Positions 1 to 10,765 of a stretch of DNA of 44,750 nucleotides are shown here, in pieces. Under the pieces are notes generated by a model that worked only from the letters and a program-made list of their open reading frames with translations, did no database searches and was not told where the DNA came from. This DNA is from Gloeophyllum trabeum ATCC 11539. Taxonomy: Eukaryota; Basidiomycota; Agaricomycetes; Gloeophyllales; Gloeophyllaceae. A program made the position numbers and the translations under genes. The stretch lies in the NCBI RefSeq assembly GCF_000344685.1, contig NW_006920416.1, positions 1,556,890 to 1,601,639 of the forward strand, read 5' to 3'. Numbering within the stretch: position 1 is the first letter of the stretch; every line of letters starts with the position of its first letter.

Positions 1-21
1 CTTGGACTCCGCGCGGTTTGA
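1..21 (+). CDS. 3' end of Ty1/copia-type polyprotein (partial)
   Basis: Reading from base 1, the last codons give LGLRAV and then a TGA stop at 19-21. The stop is immediately followed by a purine run (21-28) and TGTTGGAG, the usual arrangement at the 3' end of a Ty1/copia element: end of the RNase H region, polypurine tract, then the LTR start. Only the last six residues lie in the window, so the assignment rests on the PPT/LTR junction and not on the protein. Confidence 0.5.
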   Translation, partial: LGLRAV

Positions 22-459
22 GGGGGAGTGTTGGAGAGACAAACGCGCCCGGATTCCTCGCAACTAACATTTGCCTTTTCTGGACTATCGTATCTTGTTG
101 ACAGTTCGATACGATTCACCTCAGCAACGCTCGTTATTTGATATTTCCACTTATTAGACTTATGATAAACTCATATCAACGGTATCGTTATCTTTGTTCC
201 TGGACGTATCCTGGGATTAAGTACCGCGCGCGTCTCGTACGCCAACCTCATCTTTGCATTGTCCCGGAAGACGTGCTGAGTGAGGTGAGACGCGCGCCAT
301 ACCCTGTCGTTTGTTTACCGTTTGCTTACATGTATCCTGTAGCCTTTGTTGTCTTGCTACAGGTAATCTACTATCTTTGCATTGTCCCGGAAGACGTGCT
401 GAGTGAGCCTTTGTTGTCTTGCTACAGACGACAACTACGTCTTCGCAGAGATCATTCAT
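21..459 (+). mobile_element. Polypurine tract and 3' LTR of a Ty1/copia element
   Basis: The tract AGGGGGAG (21-28) precedes TGTTGGAGAG at 29, a canonical LTR start beginning TG. The LTR holds two interleaved direct repeats: a 35-bp unit at 250-284 and 373-407, and a 22-bp unit at 341-362 and 406-427. The right end is not certain; a CA at about 458-459 is one candidate. No 5' LTR or internal region is present, so the element extends past the left edge or is a fragment. Confidence 0.6.
250..427 (+). repeat. Interleaved direct repeats inside the LTR
   Basis: The 35-bp block at 250-284 recurs exactly at 373-407. A second block of 22 bp at 341-362 recurs at 406-427, abutting the first. The pattern A-x-B-x-A-B looks like a partial tandem duplication of about 65-125 bp within the LTR. 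In one frame it repeats a peptide containing CIVPEDVLSE, but that is a by-product of the DNA repeat and not evidence of a gene. Confidence 0.9.
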
Positions 460-465
460 AGCCAA

Positions 466-2300
466 AATCTGACACTCAGAGGGGCTTGTCTATAGCCATT
501 ATGCCTCTTCAGCCGGATATTCAGCCTTCGGTACTACTGATAACCATTGCATGAGTATACCATTCAGTTAGGACATTTTTACATTACTATAAAGTACACC
601 GAGCGGTAAATCCCAAGGTAATAAGTTGTAAATGGTTGCGTGAAGGCCCGCCGACCGCTGCTGAGAGGCTTCAGCTACCGTCCGCTTAGTCAGCCTCGGG
701 GATCTCGGCGATGACATTTGTGCCAGCCGTCCTATAGCGTTCTCCTCCTCTTGTTCGTTCTGTATCCGGTAATAAATTGAAAATAGATTTGTATTATATA
801 ACACTGCACGTGCGCCCTAGTAAAGGAGGAGCGAGAACGCTAAGGATGGATGGTTTAGGTTAGTCTCCCAAAGGCGACCGATTAAATGCCTCCCTTATAA
901 GGCAGGTGGAGGGCAGTCGGCATATAACGGTCTGCCGCGGATCGCGCCCCCTTAGTACGGGTACGCATATTCGATATCACGTGACTACTCCCACGGCCAC
1001 CTCGACAGACTCACCGTTTCGTACCCAGGTCTCCATGTAGCGAGGGAAAAACATATGATATGGCAGGAGTACCTGCTGGTACTGATGCAACTTGAGTAGT
1101 CTCAGATTTTTTGGCGCTCTCTTTCCGCTGTAGGAGCATTAACTTCGTTCGGTACATGCTGCTGACATCAGCAGCTCTGGCCGTCCCAAAAGGGGAACAT
1201 GTTGAAGCTCTACCCTTCAGAGCACATTTTAAAGACACCACGCTCAGTAGCATACCTCAATATGGCGTAAAAACATATATGTATTGCTACTCATTACTTC
1301 TACCAGCCCATGGGGGGAATGGATTATTATCAATATGCGCTGGAGCCTATCATGGTACAGAATAGGCTTTATCGGTCGATACGGCACCCAAAACAGACAC
1401 TAATTGAGCACAACTTTGGTGTCACTTCAAACTATGTACCTGAAGCTCATTAATTCTTTCTAGAGGGTTGCGACGCGCTGGGGAACGCGGTTAATCTGAC
1501 GATTCCATAACACTAATGAGGTCACGTGATCGGAATATGCGCACCACGCCAAATGCCGCGCGACTAGATGCAGCCTAGGTTTAGGTTGGGTTTAGGAGCC
1601 TGACATAGGGCCTCAAAATTGGCCGTTTATGTCCGCACTAGGATCAAACATATATACCAGTATGCCGGGGTCCTCGTCGACGACTCGATTCATGATCGAT
1701 GTTCAGTGCACGGTTCAAGTCTGTATTTTGTCCCATTGCAATGCCCATCCGTGCGCCCTTCAGGGTTCACATTGATGAATGCACTTCCATGGCTAGTGTG
1801 CGGCTGGCATCGCGCCTTCCTGCCAAACCGACTGTCTGCTAGTACCGCAACGATCTTCTCGGATGGTGCGCAGGCGAACGGAACGTCATGGATGTTGAGT
1901 CTCTTGTTCTGAGGCGGACTGTTCACGGATGGAAGAATGGCCGAGCCGAGGAGCACAATTTTACGGTGAGATTACCTATCCTCCCGCCAGTTCAGCGCTG
2001 CGTATGTCGCTAACGGTCTTTGGTCTCACACAAGATGAGCTGTTACTCAGAGAATACCTTAAGCTTCTCTGTTCCATACGGATCGCCCACCCTACATGTC
2101 TGATGGACTGTCGAAGGTAACACAACTTTAATGAACATTGATGTTCAGCATAGCCCACGAGTCATCCTCGTCTCGTTTGGTTCCGCGGCAATGCGCTGTG
2201 CCTTCATCAGGTGGACAATGCGTCTGCTTCCAAGTCTGTGAGACGGCTGCACGCTAGAAAAACTTCTCAATGGGTGTAGCATGACCAGATCAATGGAGCT
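466..2300. other. No gene seen; degenerate intergenic DNA
   Basis: Only short overlapping reading frames on both strands, none with recognisable domains. Two CACGTGA-type palindromic sites occur near 977 and 1523. A short run of TTTAGG-like units is at about 1576-1600. This is probably decayed transposon or intergenic sequence. Confidence 0.5.
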
Positions 2301-2303
2301 TTA

Positions 2304-2545
2304 GGGCTGCTCAATTCTCAACTGACACCCGTCGTTCAAGCCGTCGTTCGTTCAATCGCACCCAAAAGAGTGAGGAAGAAGTGATGGCAGATGATTCGAG
2401 ACAAATTGGAGACCATGCTCATTTGATTTTTCTCCCCCAGCTGGCCATCGGCGCGGCTTGGCGATCTCTTCTTTCTCATTATTTTTAGCACGACGGATTG
2501 AACGACTGAACGAACGACAGGAGGCAGTTGAGAATTGAGCAGCCC
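2304..2545. mobile_element. PIF/Harbinger-type MITE, perfect 21-bp TIRs, TTA target duplication
   Basis: The left terminus GGGCTGCTCAATTCTCAACTG (2304-2324, 21 bases) is the exact inverted complement of 2525-2545. Both ends are flanked by TTA (2301-2303 and 2546-2548). A 3-bp TTA duplication with TIRs starting GGGC is diagnostic of PIF/Harbinger (Tourist-like) elements. Inside the TIRs both arms carry repeated GTCGTTC motifs in inverted orientation, likely subterminal transposase-binding repeats. The 242-bp body has no coding capacity, so the element is non-autonomous. The perfect TIRs suggest a recent insertion. Confidence 0.92.
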
Positions 2546-2801
2546 TTATAAGTGTGCTGCCTCGACTTCGCCAGCCTCAGGTCCGCCTCTTCCATTCTAC
2601 CTTGGAAAGTGTGTAGGATTCACATTTGTTTCTTGCATAGTATTCAGTTCCTCGTGACAAGGCGAACGGAGATATAACCTGACGAGCACCGTCGAGTTCA
2701 CCATCCACAAAATATATCCATACTGCACTGAACGCACGTACTATAAAACTATCCAGGATGTCTGTGTGAGTCATGCCCTCCAATGTCATGATGGTCTCCA
2801 G

Positions 2802-3780
2802 CAGGAGGGTGCCGAATACAGGCGGCAGGTGGTGGAACTGAAAACACGACTGGAAGGCCTGGGACTGGAGGCAGAGGCTTCCCACGTGAATGGTCTATCC
2901 GACTCTATCGAAGCTTTCTGAGACTCCCACGAACCGCGCTCCCGCGGACTTTGATTTATCTAGTACACAGGCAAGTCAATACGAAGAGTCTCTGTATAAA
3001 CCATGTCCATAGGCCTTTTCTAGAGTCCCTCAAACCGAGGAAGTGACGCGTTGGAGGATTCTAGTCGCGTTTCGCGACCGGATTTGAAGCCGCCCAAGAT
3101 CGAAGTTTATATCGGTAATATTGATATTGTGAAGAAAGAAGAATATATCAGCCTCTCTTCTGCGCTCCAGCAGTATAAGCAAGAGGTGTCGACATTAATT
3201 CTCTCTCATTGGGCCAGTTTCTAATATTCATGCGCTGCATAGGTGGTAACCGAGCATGATCTGTCCAAAGCAGTCAAGCGAGAGAGGTCATTGGTACGTC
3301 CGGCGTTTTCGACCAGAAACTGTACATGTCTGCTGATCAGCGCATCCCACAGATTTCGGTTTCTTTCGAACACGGAAAAAAAGGGTGGGTCCCGCATTTC
3401 GGTTCGGGCCATCTGCTGTGAAGACAAAGGAGACCCAACCTCCCGGGAAGGCAGCGCGCCTTCAGTCGGAGACAGTCGCATCCAAGCGTGAGCTGATTCC
3501 AATCAAGAAGGAGGAAGCGATCATCGTTGATATAGATACGGTAAAACAGCCAGCTATGTGGTGGGAACGTGCAACAGCTCATAGTCCAGATAACTCCTCG
3601 CCACATTGGTTTACCTCAGGACAAAAATAGGGACGGCACATCATGGGGTGTTGCGTTTCCTACTCCGGCTGTCAATCCCTATATGCCGGCGTCTCCAGGC
3701 AGACCGGGACTGATGTTCTCCATGCGCGAGGAATTGCTAAAGGCCTTCTTGGTCTGTCTTCCGGCAGGCCACGAAGACAC
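2802..3780 (+). pseudogene. Truncated relic of the coiled-coil/DUF6697-like family (copy epsilon)
   Basis: Discontinuous stretches on plus match the architecture of the genes at 18.4-34.5 kb. A Glu/Arg/Leu-rich coiled-coil stretch is at 2802-2919, followed by a stop. Further coding-like stretches lie at about 3090-3300. A SUMO-consensus plus SIM-like segment containing IKKEEAIIVDID is at about 3497-3540. The domain core with DKNRDGTSWG, NPYMP and GRPGLMFSM is at about 3602-3730. The second half of the domain (the YLGDY..RH..G region) and the C-terminal ME.....D.EF motif are absent: after about 3740 the frame runs into unrelated sequence. Frames change repeatedly and stops interrupt the blocks. 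It is a 5'-to-middle fragment on the opposite strand, about 15 kb from the intact array. It resembles delta (NPYMP retained) more than the two-module genes. Confidence 0.75.
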
Positions 3781-4074
3781 CAGTCAAGTGGTAGAACGGA
3801 GGGATAATAGCTCCGCCGCGGTCGCATCGCACACTGCATCGAACGATAGCTCTCGCGCTTCGAAAAGGCCTTCGCAGGGATACAAATTCCCCACTCCCTC
3901 ACGAGCAAGCTCCTACATACCTATGTCCCTACAGTCAATCGTGCCGTAGTGCGGCATATCCTTCAGGCGGTTGATAATATCAGTAGGTAGTACTGCCGTG
4001 CTACCGTACAAGATATGTTCACGGGGAGATCATGATATGATAACACGTATCCGAGCCTGGCAATATCAGTAGCT

Positions 4075-5573
4075 CTAGCAGATGATACAGTCGGTTCCTG
4101 GCTTAACGAGCCGGGCCTCAAGCATAGCACGGAGTGTACCATTTGGCGTGAAGTAACTTGTACCACTGATGATGACGATACAGGTGAGAAACACGAGGGG
4201 CTATGATGACGCCACAACGACAAACAGCACTCACTCATACATCAGATTGCCGCCCATCAAGCTCTCATCGAGGCCGACCTGGATCCCTTGGCTATGCACA
4301 TTGCCGACGTACAGCTGTGTGGACGACTTCAGTCTCAGAGTTATACTAGGTTTCGCTTTCGCCTTCCCTCCTGGAGGCGTGGAAGGTGTCTCAGGAGGGG
4401 ATGAATATCGGCTTTCTCGGATCACGAGCCGCGAGTCTATCCACGTCGGAGGAGAATGCTCGAGGATCTCGAGTGAGACCAACCACGAGCCGGGCTTGAG
4501 TGTCTTGCCGTGCGCATATGTGTCGTATGGACTGGCCACTAGAAACGAGAGTCGGAATAGACGGCCTGAAAGGTACTTCACTGAATACTCGTCAGAATTG
4601 TTCGGATATATTTCGTACCTTTTGCAACGAATTCTAAGGAAACTTTACCCCCTACCCTCATCCTCTTCTGGAACAAGGGCACTTCGAAGTGAGCGGCAAA
4701 TGCTGCATCGTCATTCGTCATATGTACGACTCTGACCCTATCTTTAGCCCCCCTACCCTGCCCTATCTCATCTATGGCCTGTCCGCCGTCGGCGGCAGCA
4801 TCGGGGGTACCGAAAAGGATTTGGTCGGTGCCAGTGATGGGAGAAAATATGTCGGACGACCTAATCCGCTGAAAGAGAGCATCGTCCGAATTTAGCATGC
4901 ATGCGAGCCGTATCTCAGATTTGGTGCTCTCAGTAAGGGGGGCGGAGAACTTGAGTAGAGTGAGGGTCAAGTCCCGGCTTGGTCCGTCCGTAGGTTCACT
5001 CGGCCACTCGTCGAATGCAGAATAGCTACCCGAGAACGAGCGCGATGGTCCTGGCATGGGGGAAGGCGTTCGCGCGGCTGCACGTGTCGGGCGCTTCAAT
5101 ATCGCCCAGTAAATCGGTGTATGGCCCTCAATGCTCTTCTCTTGCAGTAGCAAAGAGAAGGATATATCATGCATGATACACGTATCTGCACAACTCTCTA
5201 AAATCCCGATAGCGCTCTCGTCGTTGGCTGTGCTCCCCTCTGAGAGTTGCACCACGATGCCGTGCAGCAGGTTTGATATCGTAGCGCGCACTTGACGGGC
5301 TGTCCGCATGCCAGCTAGGCTGAATGACCACCAGGGCTTAGATTGTCCACTGGACGCATGAAGCCTGCTTTTCGCGCTCGATAAAGAATCTCCTTGTGCA
5401 GTACTGGGGGAATTACTCCCGGACGCGATGGCAGATGTCGAAGGGACCCTAGATTTCTCTTCAGCCGCCAAAGACGGATTTACGCTAGACGGACCAGCAG
5501 TCAACGAGTCATACGAGGGAGGAGCGTCGGCTGGAGTAGGATCTTCAGGGAGTGGGACCTTGTCAACTATCAT
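4075..5573 (-). CDS. Conserved-looking basidiomycete protein of unknown function, 458 aa
   Basis: Model: exons 5573-4619, 4565-4235 and 4165-4075, with introns of 53 and 69 nt. The phases close to a 458-aa protein ending DCIIC-stop. The N-terminus is Ser/Pro-rich and contains PPSYDSL. A middle segment with HTPIYWAILKRP resembles an ankyrin-like helix pair. A conserved-looking C-terminal region carries VSLEF, GRLFRLSFLVASPYD and SWLVSLEILEHSPPTW, and reads like a beta-sandwich. No catalytic motif, signal peptide or membrane segment is visible. For intron 1, an acceptor 14 nt further downstream in the + coordinate would leave only a 38-nt intron, so the 4565 boundary was preferred. I do not recognise the function. 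The gene model is strong; the product is unknown. Confidence 0.8.
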
Positions 5574-6340
5574 GGCGGATATTCGTGTATGACTCCCGCT
5601 GCGGAGGTACGGTATAAGAAAAAGATATTGAGATAAAATGGATATTACGCACCTGTAATTCTATGATATATGGTGCCAGCGCGGCTCGAGCGTTTCGCAG
5701 CTACAGGTCGGAGTGAAGAACGACAAGTTGTGCACTTCTGCGAGAGACTACGGTCCAAGGCGACTAATGACCTCGGCACGTGTACATGTGTGCACAGCTT
5801 ACACAGCCCTCTTGATCTCAGGAACGGATGACAATTTGTCGATCTTTTCGAAACCTTTCATAAAAAGTAATACGTTATTCGAATCTGTGTGATTTGCCGG
5901 AGTCCGACAGAATGCGACGCCTCTTCATCCACGCCAATACAAGTACCAGAATCATTATTGCAAATGAGGCGCCACATCGGCTTGAGATATCACCAACAGA
6001 TCTACACTACACTGCCAGGGCTCGCCGTATTATCATGATGTCGAATGTCGCGCATTTGCGATGAGTGGCTACTTGGGGTGTGGGGCTGGGATATGGGAGG
6101 ATACTGTCTGCAAGGAGTTCGAAGTTGACTTAACTACCTAGAACTCGGTCTGGATGAGATACGCTCCACTCACCCGATGAAAGAGTCCAGCACAATAATC
6201 TCGGAGTCACTGATTCGCCGCCCCGAAGCATTGCTGAGCACGCGCAGCTCAACGGCAGGCGAACGAGAACGAGCCTTTGGCAGATTGGGACCAGCCCCTG
6301 TGCGCGTTGACTTGAAACCGCACGCGCTAGAGAGAAATTC
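5574..6340. other. Intergenic, no gene seen
   Basis: This stretch holds the upstream side of the 458-aa gene and the 3' flank of the membrane-protein gene. Short frames at 6130-6411 lack similarity to anything I recognise. No repeat structure was noticed. Confidence 0.4.
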
Positions 6341-7818
6341 TCAGCCGAGCTCGAAACGGATAAGCACGCTACGCACATCTTCATAGGGCATCCGTCTTCC
6401 CGCAATACCATGCCTTGGTATGTGCGACATGCGCACGTACACCTGGCGAGAAATGGTAGTGGTAGGTCGTCGGTGCAAAGGGGAACTTACACGGCTACGA
6501 CTGACGCAATCGAACAGTAAGCTCGACCAATGGACACCTGCGTAATGACTCACATGCGACCATTCCCGTTGTCTGCCAGATGATAAATTATTGCGGATCA
6601 TGATCACGCGTCGAATGAGCACAAACACACTTACATACATCAAGGGAACTGCGGACCCCGGTCGTAAGGTGACGTGAATGCGATGGCAATGAAGGAGTAT
6701 AATGGATGCCGTACCACTCGTCATCAATATAGATACACCCTGTGTGATTTGTGAGCTCAGTAGAACGCCGACGCAATAAATGGGAGGGCAGACCATTGCA
6801 GACAGACAAGGGAACATAGGAATCATCAGGTACACACAACCTTGGCGATACAGCATGGTAACCGTATTTACGATGTACGCCTTTCCCCTTGTGCCGGGGA
6901 AGGTTTTGCGATACAATCGATGGAGACCGACAAACCCTAGTATAGCCCATAGAGTTTCGAGCGAACAGACTACAGACACTCTCATCAAAGCGTCGAAAAT
7001 GTTGGAATCATGATTGGACGCACGGTAAGCCGCGAGAAGCAGGTGGGTGACATCATCCTGCCATACTCCACCCGCTTGCACCACAGCTGCATAGAAAACA
7101 TTGAGCTCTACAGTATCGAGTGAAAGCAGGAAGGACCCACAGCGAATGATTATGACCCAGAGAGCGATTTGCAGTATGATCGCACTTATGCTGATGGACT
7201 GCTTTTTCCATATCTCGACTCTGTTAGCGGAGGAGACGTCGTTAGCTGGGGTGAAGGGAGGGGAGGAGTAAGGACATACATCCGACCGCTGAGAATAAAC
7301 AAGGCCAGACCATGAGCGACAGCGTTCGTAGCCTGTGCCATCGGAGATACAGGTGGGCGGAACCGAGACGCAGAAAGAGATCGACCTCACCTGGAATGAA
7401 AAATGCAAGGTCTATCCCAACGTTGGTCAAGTCCGTGGTGAATAGCAGTAAGGCAAATGGGCCTCACGTCAAAATACGAGCGCTGGTCGATAATGGCGAG
7501 GTCGATGGCTAGACACGCAGCCGTGGTCCATCGACACATGAAGTACACGGCTGCTCCCCATTTGCATACGTGCCGGCTTCGCAGGAGTGACCAGTCGAAC
7601 GGAAGTCCGTGTATCAACTCCCATCTACGACACAATTCATGGCACCTGGCATGCTCGAATGATTGACATACGTACGAGTATACCCCGCACAGCACATGCA
7701 TGATGAAAGAGGTCACATCTACATGCCAGCGTGAGCGCGAGAAGGGTCGCTTATCCACACCTCGCTCGCCTTGTTGCTTCTGTATGTCCTCCGGAGACTG
7801 ACCATTCCAATACGACAT
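6341..7818 (-). CDS. Probable multipass membrane protein (Agaricomycete LYRQG family), approximate model
   Basis: An intron-rich gene starting at ATG 7818 (MSYWNGQSPEDIQ). Splicing of small introns gives LCGVYSWELIHGLPFDWSL, then a hydrophobic helix with KWGAAVYFMCRWTT. Further helices follow at about 7140-7230 (IWKKQSISISAIILQIALWV), 6930-7000 and 6650-6860, with LYRQG at about 6830. This order (N-terminal W-E-..LPFDW, helices, a charged IW+K loop, LYRQG, two more helices) is what I remember of the large Agaricomycete family of six- or seven-helix integral membrane proteins of unknown role (DUF6533/6534-like). The exact exon borders and the C-terminus (about 6341-6600) are uncertain, and decay cannot be excluded. 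Confidence 0.6.
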
Positions 7819-9082
7819 TGGTTGACAGCGACCGTTGATGGATCCAACGTCGGGCTTCGCAGGGGACTAGGACAACGAGGGCGGAAAGAAAAGGGCAAAC
7901 TGGTGCACGATGAGCATACCCATTATAATCCAGACCCACGGTAGCCTCACGGAGGGTTGTCCGTGTGCGCCACGCACGCATTCCACTTCTTAAGAAGTTG
8001 TTTCTGGCAAGTGGCAACGACCCTTGGGAAATATTCAGTACGAGCTTCAGCAGAGGTAAATACATAGGCGCCCCGATTACGATACGGAGATTGCCTAGCC
8101 TCGAGCTAGCCTCCTCAATCTTTCCGAAATTAAGCTACGTGATGGCAGTCCCCTGCTCTTCCATCAGCCCTGATTGTCCAGTCGGCAAACGGTTGCACTG
8201 AGTCCTCACCCGCCACTGTTCTGTATCTCTTGGGGCCTGGAGTCTCCTGTAGTCGATGGACGTAAGTACGCAGTGTCGTTCGGTTGCAGCTCTAAGGCCG
8301 CGAGACGCAATTCCGGTCCATACTTTCCGAAGCGAACCTGGGCACGCAGACAGTACCCGGTCTTCCTCGCAGATGACGAACTGACCTGCGACCCTATCCT
8401 ATACCTGTGGCCTGTCATGACACCCCCATTGATTTCCTTCTGGTCCAGGCCTATTGTGTTACCCGGCCACGCGCCCAGGGCTGAGCGAAAAGCTCTGCGT
8501 CGCGGACCGAGCTTACCAACGGACCGTTTGTAACGACACCACGCACCTTCAAGTTTGCTGAAATAAGGCTCGCGAGCCCGCCAGAATCTCATGGAAAACC
8601 TGGGTACACTTCTTTGGAAGATAGGCTGACAGTGGGAAAGGCTATCAAAGCTGCCACAAACCTGGCACTGGCATTTACGGCATCGCGTCACCTACGTACT
8701 CGAGGGGATCCATGAGTCAAGCGCTAGCATGAATCATGCATATGCCACGAGCCACTGCCTCCTTGGGAGACCCCCTCACAGCACATATGCGGCTGTCTGA
8801 GGGTCTCCAAAAGAGCCGATATAGGAGACAACAGACGTGGAAGACCATCAGGTTCATATCAGAGTGAGCAAGACGACTCTAGCTCTAATGCGATCCTTGT
8901 CCGACTCGGACGACGGTGACGGAGGGTAATTTCGGATTTTGCAAGGCGATAACCCCTTATGGGGCCACTCATAATTTCAATTACTATAATTGTAGCAGAT
9001 CAATGAGTAATCCAAAATTTTCCTGAATTGTGTCCCTCTCGAGTCGGATGGGCCGACTTCACCAAGGACCACATCCCCCAAA
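7819..9082. other. Intergenic; palindrome near 8763-8810; AC40 upstream region
   Basis: No gene is convincing. A 161-codon open frame on minus (8206-8691) lacks an ATG start and any known motif. An imperfect hair-pin is formed by TTGGGAGACCC at about 8763 and GGGTCTCCAA at about 8800. The last 150 bases, A+T-rich, should contain the promoter of the AC40 gene. Confidence 0.4.
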
Positions 9083-10412
9083 ATGACTTCTCTGGCGTCG
9101 ACGTCGTCGCAGTCTCTCTACGACCCCCGCCGACATGTCCGCGTCGATGCCGAGCGCGCCAGAGATGTCTCGAGCACGGACTTCCCGGGATACTGGCCGG
9201 ACGAGGACCATTCTTGGAATCTGGAGAAATTCAAAGAGGTGCGCTCACCCCGAAGTCCATCGCGAAGCGGCGCTGACAGTCCGTTCTTCCGCAAGGGCAG
9301 AGGCTCCGCGTGAAGGTAACTCGCAAGTCGAATCGGTCCATTGAGTTCGATCTCGTCGGCGTGGATGCGTCGATAGCGAATGCGTTCAGACGGATACTAA
9401 TCGCGGAGGTGCGTGCTCAACTCTATCTGCGCCCTTCACAGCACAGCCCGAATGTGACGATAATCGCGCAGGTCCCGATGGTGTGCATCGAGCATGTCTA
9501 CGTCTTCAACAACACGACCGTCATGGTCGACGAAGTCTTCGCGCACCGGCTCGGCATGGTACCGCTCAACGTCGACCCCGCACTCATGGAAATGCGCGAC
9601 TCCTCAGGCCAAGCGACCGACCGCAACACGCTCGTCTTCCGCCTGCAGGCCGCGTGCACGCGCAACAAGTCCGCGCCGAAGGACTCGACCGACCCCGCGC
9701 AGCTCTACCACAACTCGGAGGTGCTCTCGTCGCACCTCAAGTGGGAGCCGCAGGGCGAGCAGGACAGCGTGTTTGCGAACTGCCCGCCGGCGCCGACGAA
9801 CCCCGACATCGTGCTCATGAAGCTCCGCCCAGGGCAGGAGGTGGATATGGAGCTGCACGCGGTAAAAGGCGTCGGGAAGGACCACGCGAAGTTCAGTCCA
9901 GTCGGTACGTCCCCGAGAGTTTCCTTCCTACTACTGGCCCTCCAGCTTAACCTACGATAGCCACCGCATCCTACCGCATCCTCCCCCTCATCGTCCTCAA
10001 CCCCGCAAAACCCGTGCCCCCACACCTCGCGCACAAATTCCAAAAATGCTTCTCCCCAGGAGTCATCGACGTCGACCCGCAGACGCACGCGGTCAGCGTG
10101 AACGAGCAGAACATGCGCAAGGAGACCATGAGCCGCGAAGTCCTCCGGCACCCCGAATTCGAGGGCTGCGTCGAGCTCAAGCGCGTCCGTGATTATTTCT
10201 TATGTGAGTGCACCTGGACGTTGCCTCGCAAGAGCAGGGAGGCTGATTCCTCGGTAGTTAATATAGAGTCAGAAGGGCCGTATGCACCGGAACGGCTGTT
10301 CCCCGAGTCGATCAGGGTTATGAGAGAAAAGATCGCTACCATTCGTAAAGCTGCGCAGGCCCTACTATCTGAAAGTCTGGGTACGAATGGTGATGTCGAT
10401 ATGGAGGGTTAA
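9083..10412 (+). CDS. RPC40: DNA-directed RNA polymerases I and III subunit AC40
   Basis: Five exons: 9083-9238, 9301-9408, 9472-9904, 9961-10203 and 10258-10412, with introns of 54-63 nt and all phases closing, giving 364 aa (yeast AC40 is about 335). The hallmark alpha-like motif GVDASIANAFRRILIAEVP is split by intron 2, and EHVYVFNNTTVMVDEVFAHRLG follows. The central insertion domain and the C-terminal second half of the alphaNTD-like fold (SYRILPLIVLNPAKP, then HPEFEGCVELKRVRDYFLF) are present. AC40 pairs with AC19 to form the alpha-like heterodimer of Pol I and Pol III, acting in nucleolus and nucleoplasm. The protein is complete and looks functional. It ends DVDMEG-stop, 187 bp from the convergent tRNA gene. 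Confidence 0.97.
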
Positions 10413-10598
10413 TAGCGTGCTTGCATATCCTCGTGCAATGACCCTTACAGTGTTGCTTGTGTTTTACGTGCATGGTGTAGCTACAGTACGACGACGGTTC
10501 AGGAAACGGACAAACAGACGAGGAAAATAACTTGTTATGGGGCCCATTCCATTCAACTTTATATTCAATTTCCAAAAACGATGACCGGATTTGCCTCA

Positions 10599-10681
10599 TG
10601 GACACTACCGGAATTGAACCGGTCCCCTCTCGCAGATTTCTAGTGCTAAGCGAGCGTGATAACCATCTACACCAAGTGCCC
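10599..10681 (-). tRNA. tRNA-Ala(AGC) with 9-nt intron
   Basis: On minus, the acceptor stem GGGCACT pairs with AGTGTCC and includes G3:U70, the alanine identity pair. The anticodon stem is CTCGC/GCGAG, with a loop reading TTAGCA, a 9-nt intron, then T, which places anticodon AGC at 34-36 and the intron after position 37. The T-arm is ACCGG-TTCAATT-CCGGT and the discriminator is A. No CCA is encoded. A TTTTT tract about 20 nt downstream (near 10576) can serve as Pol III terminator. The mature 74-nt sequence is identical to the copy at 12542-12624. Confidence 0.95.
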
Positions 10682-10765
10682 ATAAAATGGCAGGAAATAT
10701 AAACTCAATGATGGAGTGATGTGAACAAGTCCTATTGGTCCTGTTGCCAGTGTGGTCACCCTCTA

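Noticed and set aside
217..465. Small frames with a repeated peptide (CIVPEDVLSE)
   Set aside because: Both lie in the LTR and the peptide repeat follows from a 35-bp DNA duplication; no coding evidence.
8206..8691. 161-codon minus-strand frame
   Set aside because: No ATG start, composition unlike the neighbouring genes, no recognisable motif or splice partner.
9483..9950. Long frames overlapping the AC40 gene in other frames
   Set aside because: Arg/Ala-rich shadows of the G+C-rich AC40 exon 3.
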